DNA of 64,000 nucleotides from an uncultured Devosia sp. (lineage in GTDB: Bacteria > Pseudomonadota > Alphaproteobacteria > Rhizobiales > Devosiaceae), in NCBI RefSeq assembly GCF_963517015.1, contig NZ_CAUQDV010000002.1, positions 372,001-436,000 on the forward strand, in the 5' to 3' direction. The position numbers were made by a program, and so were the translations under genes. The notes beneath the pieces were generated by a model that searched no databases, was not told the DNA's origin, and saw only the letters and a list, made by a program, of their open reading frames with translations. Below, in pieces: positions 59,319-64,000 of this stretch. Position 1 is the first letter of the stretch; the number at the start of each line of letters is the position of its first letter.

Positions 59319-59954
59319 CTACTCTTCAGGGTCCAGAGCATAGCCGAGGCTGAGGCTGGTGACGCGGGTGCCGATTTCGGCAAGCAGCGGCAGGTCGGAG
59401 CGCACCACGACTTCTCCCGAGACCGGGGTCACGTCGATCGAGGCCGGAATGTCGTCCTGCGGGGAGAAGCTGACGGAGACATAGCAATCGCCGCTCTGCG
59501 GGCCAGCCAGGGTGCCCTCTTCGATGGGAGCGGAGCCGCCATAGTCCCACCAGAAGCCGCCGATGTCGAAAGCCTGTCCATTGATGGCTTCGACCTCGGC
59601 CACGCTCATGCCAAGGCGCACGCCATGCGGGCCGGCCTGGCTGGGCGAAAGCTCGATGAAGCTGGGCTTTTCAAGCCGGTCCTCGTCGAACCAGGAGAAG
59701 ATCATCTCGCGCTCGGGATCGCCCGGATAGACGGTGGTGGCGATATACTGCGTGCCCTCGGGGCCATCGACAAAGCCGGTGTGGACATTCTCCTCACCGA
59801 ACGTGTCGATCAGTAGGTCTTCCGACGAATCGATCCCATAAACGCCTTCGCAGACGACCGGCTCCACGGCAGAAGGGGCGGGTTTATCCTTGGCGAAAGC
59901 CGGTGCGGCGATCAGCGCAGCGCAGGCCGTGCACAGAAAAAGGCGGGAAAGCAT
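59319..59954 (-). CDS. Secreted protein of unknown function
   Basis: A 211-residue protein with a signal peptide (residues 1-21, cleavage near AFA-KD). The mature part is acidic, with two cysteines (VVCEGVYG and GDCYVSVSF) and the segment GVRLGMSVAEVEAINGQAF, which resembles repeats in SmpA/OmlA-like periplasmic proteins. A WWDYGG block follows. No named family is assigned with confidence. CGAGGAGACAAAG precedes the ATG at 59954. It ends 42 bases before the riboswitch and is read in the same direction. Confidence 0.65.
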   Translation of the reverse strand: MLSRLFLCTACAALIAAPAFAKDKPAPSAVEPVVCEGVYGIDSSEDLLIDTFGEENVHTGFVDGPEGTQYIATTVYPGDPEREMIFSWFDEDRLEKPSFIELSPSQAGPHGVRLGMSVAEVEAINGQAFDIGGFWWDYGGSAPIEEGTLAGPQSGDCYVSVSFSPQDDIPASIDVTPVSGEVVVRSDLPLLAEIGTRVTSLSLGYALDPEE

Positions 59955-60051
59955 AGGGCTTTGTCTCCTCGGAAAGCGGATTTTGTCGCAAATCGCAGCG
60001 GCCGACAATCAGCGACTCGCCGTATGAACCGGACATGAAGGAGCATTGCCG

Positions 60052-60306
60052 ATGAAACCAATCAAGTTCAGCAAGGAAGAAACCAAGGCCATCGTTGGCG
60101 AGATCCAAGACTATTTCCGCAATGAGCTGGACCAGGATATCGGTGTCATCCCGGCCGAAATGCTGATGCAGTTCTTCGCCGAGCAGATGGGCGCCTATTT
60201 CTATAATCGCGGCCTTTATGATGCGCAGGGTGCCATGAAGGAGCGCATGGACAGCCTGCATGACGATCTCTATTCGCTGGAGCAAAAGACCAAGCACCTG
60301 CGCTAG
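60052..60306 (+). CDS. DUF2164 family protein
   Basis: An 84-residue cytoplasmic protein matching DUF2164: KPIKFSKEETKAIVGEIQDY, then FFAEQMGAYFYNRGLYDAQG, the strongly conserved C-terminal helix of the family. Function unknown. AAGGAG precedes the ATG at 60052. Divergent from the secreted protein gene at 59954. Confidence 0.88.
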   Translation: MKPIKFSKEETKAIVGEIQDYFRNELDQDIGVIPAEMLMQFFAEQMGAYFYNRGLYDAQGAMKERMDSLHDDLYSLEQKTKHLR

Positions 60307-60381
60307 AATCCGGCTTCCGCCAGGCAGACTTCGTGGCTAGATAGCGCGCCGGATTGTCGCCGGTTCGTTCAGGAGGAAGCC

Positions 60382-60738
60382 TTGGGCTTCAACTTTGCCA
60401 CGCTGGCGCCGATCGGGCTTTTGATCGCGTCCAATCTGTTCATGACCTTTGCCTGGTATGGGCATCTCAAATTCCCCCAGACGGCGCTGTGGGTGGTGGT
60501 GTTCATCAGCTGGGGCATCGCCTTTTTCGAATATTGGCTGGCGGTACCGGCCAATCGCATCGGCCATGCGGTCTATAGCGGTGCGGAGCTCAAGACCATC
60601 CAGGAGGTGATCTCGCTCAGCGTCTTCGTGCTGTTTGCGGTGTTCTACCTGGGCGAGAAGCTGACGCTGAACCATGGCGTCGGTTTCGGACTGATCGCGC
60701 TGGGGGCCTTCTTTGTGTTCAAGGGCCCGTTCAGATAG
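60382..60738 (+). CDS. DMT-superfamily small membrane protein (DUF486)
   Basis: A 118-residue protein with four membrane helices, matching the DUF486 family of small drug/metabolite-type proteins. FMTFAWYGHLKF in the first loop, ISWGIAFFEYWLAVPANRIG near residue 45 and the LKTIQEVISLSVFVLFAVFY region are typical. The substrate, if any, is unknown. The start is TTG 60382 with AGGAGGAAG upstream. Confidence 0.88.
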   Translation: MGFNFATLAPIGLLIASNLFMTFAWYGHLKFPQTALWVVVFISWGIAFFEYWLAVPANRIGHAVYSGAELKTIQEVISLSVFVLFAVFYLGEKLTLNHGVGFGLIALGAFFVFKGPFR

Positions 60739-60757
60739 GGCGGCCCGAAGGCCGCCC
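60738..60757. terminator. Shared hairpin between convergent DUF486 and aztD genes
   Basis: GGGCGGCC (60738-60745) and GGCCGCCC (60750-60757) form a perfect 8-bp stem with loop CGAA (TTCG on the other strand). CAGGGCTTTT follows on the plus strand. It starts at the last base of the DUF486 stop codon and lies just before the aztD stop, so it can serve both transcripts. Confidence 0.55.
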
Positions 60758-60765
60758 CAGGGCTT

Positions 60766-61950
60766 TTAGTGAACCGTGCCGGAGCCGCCGACCGCGACGA
60801 GGTTGAAGGGCGCACCGTCTACCACCAGCGAGCGCGTTTCGGTGAAGCTTGCAATATCGATCAGGTGGACCTGGCCCTCGTTGGGATCTGTCACCGCCAC
60901 GACGTCACCGGCCACCGCGATACGCGGGCGCGGCAGGTTCCATTCGCCATCCATGGAATAGGGCTCAGTCACCCCCAGCGATTGGGTGATCTCGCCCGAG
61001 ACGACGTCGAGCTGGTTGAGCTTGCCGTCTTCGGTGAAGATATAGGCAAACTTCGGCCGGATCGGATCGACGGCGAAATGCACCCGGCGGGTAGGCAGGT
61101 CGACGAGGCGGAAAGCGGTGTCTTCGTCGGGGTCGATGATGGCAACGCGATCCGCACCGTAATTGCCGAGGAAATACTGCATGCCGACGCCACCGAGGAA
61201 GGTCGTTGACTTGCCATCGGGCAGGCCGTCGTAGCTGAGCTTTTCGATGTTCGGCTCGCCCGAACCGGAAGCGATCAGCACGCCGTCGCCGCAGCCGATG
61301 ATGACCAGATTGCCAGAGGTCGCCTCGCCATGCAGATCGACGCAGGCATGGGTATCGCCGACCTGGTTGCCAGCCTTGTCGAGGATATTGAGACCGGTGC
61401 GCGGTTTCTTCTCGTCGTCTGCATTGGCGGCGGAAACGAGCGTATAGTCGCCCCATGGCACGGCGACGCCGTGATGGGCGGTGCCGCTGTCGAGTTGGGT
61501 GGTGGCCACGTCGCCATGATGGATCCAGTCATGGGCGCTGAACAGGTCGACCTTGCCCGAGCCATCATGGAAAAGCGCGACCTTGCCGCCATGCTCGACG
61601 AAATGGGCGGGTTTTTCACCGGTTAGCGTGGCTTCGATCAGTGCGGGGGCGGCAATGGAAATATCGCCGTGGTCGCCATGGTCCTCGACGGCAATGCCGC
61701 TGTCGATTGCGGCAACCTGATTGGCCGAGCCCTGCACGGCAAAGACTCCGCCGTCGGTCGTGTAGAGCGATGCAGGACCGGCGAGGGTGAAGGTATCGAG
61801 TGTGTCGCCGGTCTCAAGATCGAGCGCGGTAACGGTGGGCGCGGCGTGATCGGCAATGAACAGGCGCCAGGCCGAGGCGTGGTCGTCGGCCAGCGCCGGC
61901 AGGGTCAAAGAGGTGGCAGCAAGAAGCGGCAGGAAAAAACGGGCGTGCAT
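60766..61950 (-). CDS. aztD: Periplasmic zinc metallochaperone AztD
   Basis: A 394-residue protein with a signal peptide (cleavage near ALAD) and a beta-propeller-like repeat pattern. His-rich sites include VEDHGDHGD near residue 95, DWIHHGD and TAHHGVAV. Paracoccus AztD binds zinc and passes it to the solute-binding protein AztC; I assign this protein by its sequence pattern. Here no aztABC is present, and znuA is the neighbour 111 bases upstream in the same direction, suggesting AztD serves ZnuA. A Zur-like box lies just upstream. Confidence 0.85.
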   Translation of the reverse strand: MHARFFLPLLAATSLTLPALADDHASAWRLFIADHAAPTVTALDLETGDTLDTFTLAGPASLYTTDGGVFAVQGSANQVAAIDSGIAVEDHGDHGDISIAAPALIEATLTGEKPAHFVEHGGKVALFHDGSGKVDLFSAHDWIHHGDVATTQLDSGTAHHGVAVPWGDYTLVSAANADDEKKPRTGLNILDKAGNQVGDTHACVDLHGEATSGNLVIIGCGDGVLIASGSGEPNIEKLSYDGLPDGKSTTFLGGVGMQYFLGNYGADRVAIIDPDEDTAFRLVDLPTRRVHFAVDPIRPKFAYIFTEDGKLNQLDVVSGEITQSLGVTEPYSMDGEWNLPRPRIAVAGDVVAVTDPNEGQVHLIDIASFTETRSLVVDGAPFNLVAVGGSGTVH

Positions 61951-61963
61951 GGAAACTCCGGTA

Positions 61964-61978
61964 TGTTAGCACGTTACA
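61964..61978 (-). promoter_or_regulatory. Candidate Zur box upstream of aztD
   Basis: TGTTAGCACGTTACA, 14 bases before the aztD start, shares the TGTTA-N5-T(A/T)AC pattern with the two boxes between znuA and znuC. The match is weaker than for those. If real, aztD has its own zinc-repressed promoter separate from znuA. Confidence 0.45.
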
Positions 61979-62061
61979 GTTTGGGTGAAGTCAAGGGCGC
62001 ACTTTTTTGACCCCTCCCCGGGTGGGGAGGAGTGGATGCGTCGACAGAAACAGAGGTTAGC

Positions 62062-63018
62062 TTAGCCCAGGCAATCCACGAGGCTGGCAGCAAGGCCGCG
62101 CAGCAATTGCGGATAGAGGTCCACACCTTCGGTCAGCGCACCACCTTCGGGGTCCAGCACGCCGGATTTGGCCTCGGTGCCCTCGGTGATGGCGCGGATG
62201 ATGGTGGGTTCAAAATTGGGTTCGGCAAAGACGCAGGTGGCGCCGAGGGTGGCGACCTTGGCCTTGAGTTCGTCGATTCGCGCCGCGCCGGGCGTGACGT
62301 CAGGCGTCACGGTGACCGAGCCGGCGACATCGAGGCCGAAGCGGGATTCGAAATATTGGTAGGCGTCGTGGAAGACCACGAAGGGCTTGTCGGTCACGGG
62401 CGCCAGGGTAACAGTGATCTCGGCTTCGAGCGCCTCGAGCTTGACCAATTCGGCCTCGGCATTGGCCTGATAGGCGGCTGCATTGTCGGGATCGGCTTCG
62501 GACAGCGTCGTGGCGATCTGGGTCACCATCAGCTTGGCATTTTCCGGATCGAGCCAGAAATGCATGTCGCCTTCGCCATGCTCATGGGCGTGATCGTGGC
62601 CCTCGTGATCGTGCCCTTCATGATTGTGATCGTGGCCTTCATCGCCGTGGGAATGCGCTTCAAAGGCGCCGCCTTCGCGCATGGGCAGCAGAGCGATGCC
62701 TGGTGCATCGGCCAGTTCGACGACCGTCGCCTTGCCGGCCAGGGTTTCGAGCGCATCACCCAGGAACAGTTCCATGCCATGGCCGGTCCAGAATACGACG
62801 TCGGCACTTTCCAGCGCGCCGGCATCGGAGGGGCGCAGGGCATAGGTGTGGGGCGAGGCCGAACCCTTGACGATCAGCGTCGGCTCGCCAACGCCGGCCA
62901 TGACGGCGGCGACCAGCGAATGAACCGGCTTGATGGAAGCGACGACATTGGGCGCAGCCATGGCCGTCGAGGTCAACAGGGTAGCGGCCAGCATGGTGAT
63001 GGGGGCGATGAGTTTCAT
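62062..63018 (-). CDS. znuA: Zinc ABC transporter substrate-binding protein ZnuA
   Basis: A 318-residue periplasmic protein with a signal peptide (cleavage near AMAAP). The cluster A-I metal-binding histidines are seen in VKPVHSLVAAVM-like IKPVHSLV, WTGHGMELFLG, DMHFWLDPENAK and the VFHDAYQYFESRFGL region. A His/Asp/Glu-rich loop (about residues 120-150, eleven or so His) is typical of ZnuA and may sense or hand over zinc. It is divergent from znuC, with Zur-like boxes between. The stop lies 111 bases before aztD. Confidence 0.95.
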   Translation of the reverse strand: MKLIAPITMLAATLLTSTAMAAPNVVASIKPVHSLVAAVMAGVGEPTLIVKGSASPHTYALRPSDAGALESADVVFWTGHGMELFLGDALETLAGKATVVELADAPGIALLPMREGGAFEAHSHGDEGHDHNHEGHDHEGHDHAHEHGEGDMHFWLDPENAKLMVTQIATTLSEADPDNAAAYQANAEAELVKLEALEAEITVTLAPVTDKPFVVFHDAYQYFESRFGLDVAGSVTVTPDVTPGAARIDELKAKVATLGATCVFAEPNFEPTIIRAITEGTEAKSGVLDPEGGALTEGVDLYPQLLRGLAASLVDCLG

Positions 63019-63059
63019 GGTGGTTCGACCTCTTGAATCCGGAAAGCTGGAGCGTGATA

Positions 63060-63098
63060 TGTTATGTTATTACGCTTGAGCGGTGTTATGCTATAACG
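63060..63098. promoter_or_regulatory. Two candidate Zur boxes between znuA and znuC
   Basis: TGTTATGTTATTACG (63060-63074) and TGTTATGCTATAACG (63084-63098) are 13 of 15 identical and centred 24 bases apart. The second contains the palindrome GTTAT-GCT-ATAAC, close to the enterobacterial Zur core TGTTATANTATAACA. The location between divergent znuA and znuC is where zinc-repressed promoters are expected. Confidence 0.75.
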
Positions 63099-63125
63099 TA
63101 TTGAGAGGCGTCAAGAGGGTTGCGC

Positions 63126-63962
63126 ATGAATGCACTGGTACCAAAGGAAACGCTGATCACGCTCAGCAATGCGGGCGTTTCGCGCGGAAGCCGTATGCTG
63201 GTCAGCGGGGTGGACCTATCCATTGCCCGCGGCGAGATCGTGACTCTGATCGGGCCGAATGGTTCGGGCAAGTCGACCACGGCCAAGATGGCGACCGGCG
63301 TGTTGAAGCCGACCACGGGCACAGTGACGCGCAAGCCGGGCCTCAAGATCGGCTATGTGCCGCAGAAGCTGACTATCGACTGGACGCTGCCGCTGACGGT
63401 CGAGCGGCTGATGACGCTGACCGGGCGTTACTCGGCTGCCGAAATCGACGCGGCGCTGGAAGCAGTCGGCGCGCGACGCCTGCTCAAGGCGGCGGTGCAG
63501 GAATTGTCGGGCGGCGAGTTCCAGCGCGTGCTGTTTGCCCGGGCAATGATCCGCAAGCCGGACCTGCTGGTGCTGGACGAACCGGTGCAGGGCGTGGATT
63601 TTTCCGGTGAAGTGGCACTCTACGACCTAGTGCGGCAGATTCGCGACCGGACGCAGAGCGGCATATTGATGATCTCGCATGACCTGCATGTGGTGATGGC
63701 CGAGACCGACACGGTCATCTGCCTCAATGGTCATGTCTGCTGCCGCGGCACGCCGTCCATGGTCAAGCGCAGCCCGGAATATCTGAAGCTTTTCGGCGAA
63801 CGGGCGGCCAGCACGCTGGCCATCTACCAGCATCACCATGACCATACCCATCACGACGATGGCTGCGTGACGCCCGAGGGGCAGGCGCATGACCACCATC
63901 ATCACGATCACAAGAGTGATCATGGACACCACGACCATGCAGGACACGATCATGTTCGGTGA
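63126..63962 (+). CDS. znuC: Zinc ABC transporter ATP-binding protein ZnuC
   Basis: A 278-residue ABC ATPase. Walker A is GPNGSGKST, signature LSGGEFQRVLFARAM, Walker B LLVLDEPVQGVD and the switch His is in MISHDLH. A C-terminal tail of about 45 residues carries 18 histidines with Asp and a Cys, an uncommon feature on the cytoplasmic ATPase that could bind zinc. ATG 63126 follows AGAGGG; a TTG two codons earlier is less likely. The end overlaps the znuB start by 11 bases. Confidence 0.94.
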   Translation: MNALVPKETLITLSNAGVSRGSRMLVSGVDLSIARGEIVTLIGPNGSGKSTTAKMATGVLKPTTGTVTRKPGLKIGYVPQKLTIDWTLPLTVERLMTLTGRYSAAEIDAALEAVGARRLLKAAVQELSGGEFQRVLFARAMIRKPDLLVLDEPVQGVDFSGEVALYDLVRQIRDRTQSGILMISHDLHVVMAETDTVICLNGHVCCRGTPSMVKRSPEYLKLFGERAASTLAIYQHHHDHTHHDDGCVTPEGQAHDHHHHDHKSDHGHHDHAGHDHVR

Positions 63963-64000
63963 CTATTTCTCCCGCGCGCTGATCGCCGGCACTGGCCTTG
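63952..64000 (+). CDS. znuB: Zinc ABC transporter permease ZnuB (N-terminal fragment, runs off window)
   Basis: Only the first sixteen codons are visible: MFGDYFSRALIAGTGL. This agrees with the ZnuB N-terminus (a short amphipathic start leading into the first helix), and the gene follows znuC with an 11-base overlap, as usual. Assignment rests on the short sequence and on gene order. Confidence 0.8.
   Translation, partial: MFGDYFSRALIAGTGL

Noticed and set aside
61998..62036. Hairpin CCCCTCCCC/GGGGAGG after znuA as terminator
   Set aside because: Read on the znuA strand it is followed by A residues, not T residues. At most it may be a remnant of the family 2 repeat.
62570..62670. Short tandem repeats of CATGATCGTGGCC-type units
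   Set aside because: These are codons of the His/Asp/Glu-rich loop of ZnuA, not an independent repeat or CRISPR.
1..64000. tRNA, rRNA or CRISPR loci
   Set aside because: No tRNA T-loop/acceptor pattern, no rRNA sequence and no regularly spaced direct repeats were found by reading. A covariance search would settle the tRNA question.

Overview
The window reads as GC-rich chromosomal DNA of an alphaproteobacterium, most likely a Hyphomicrobiales member close to Devosia. This rests on the aa3 oxidase operon order (ctaC-ctaD-ctaB-coxF-ctaG-ctaE-DUF983-SURF1-thrC-M16 peptidase), alphaproteobacterial families (DUF2093, DUF4170, DUF6101, IalB, DUF1127), an aerobic-type cob gene set, and the pairing of AztD with ZnuABC. 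The genus is an inference. No rRNA, tRNA, CRISPR array or phage module was seen.

Layout. 1-9119: a lipoprotein, a peroxiredoxin, a DsbD-alpha-like periplasmic protein, YqgE, a large membrane PAS-GGDEF-EAL protein, a GNAT enzyme, an M16 peptidase and thrC. 9187-15589: the cytochrome c oxidase operon, read leftward, with several TGATG/ATGA-coupled start-stop pairs. 15918-30900: IalB, PilZ, a divergent DUF1127/LysR pair, xseA, an LpxB-related glycosyltransferase, a CysQ-like phosphatase, ubiA, rsmE, gshA, purD, a patatin, a VapBC-type toxin-antitoxin pair and fabV. 31005-37565: a YbjJ-like MFS exporter divergent from a TetR regulator with a clear shared operator, tadA, mutL, a fused MhqO/MhqD-like dioxygenase-hydrolase and higBA. 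37568-42661: an Entner-Doudoroff operon (sugar kinase-zwf-pgl-edd).

42865-59276 is a split cobalamin locus. cobU, cbiB, cobQ, cobB, cobA, cobK and cobE form the first part. A second leftward operon, cbtB-cbtA-cobW-membrane protein-cobN-cobO, begins with a well-formed cobalamin riboswitch. The genes for most ring-methylation steps (cobI, J, M, F, L, H) are not in the window. 60766-64000 is a zinc uptake locus: aztD, znuA and divergent znuC-znuB, with three candidate Zur boxes.

Mobile and repeated DNA. Two families of nested palindromic repeats occur, with two copies each. One copy (43436-44677) is split by a 1.12-kb IS110-family element. Removing the element restores the repeat with a single mismatch. 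The non-coding end of the element carries four short guide-like segments, in the order expected of an IS110 bridge RNA, that match the target repeat and the element's own ends. The transposase carries a one-base frameshift. This is the most interesting finding.
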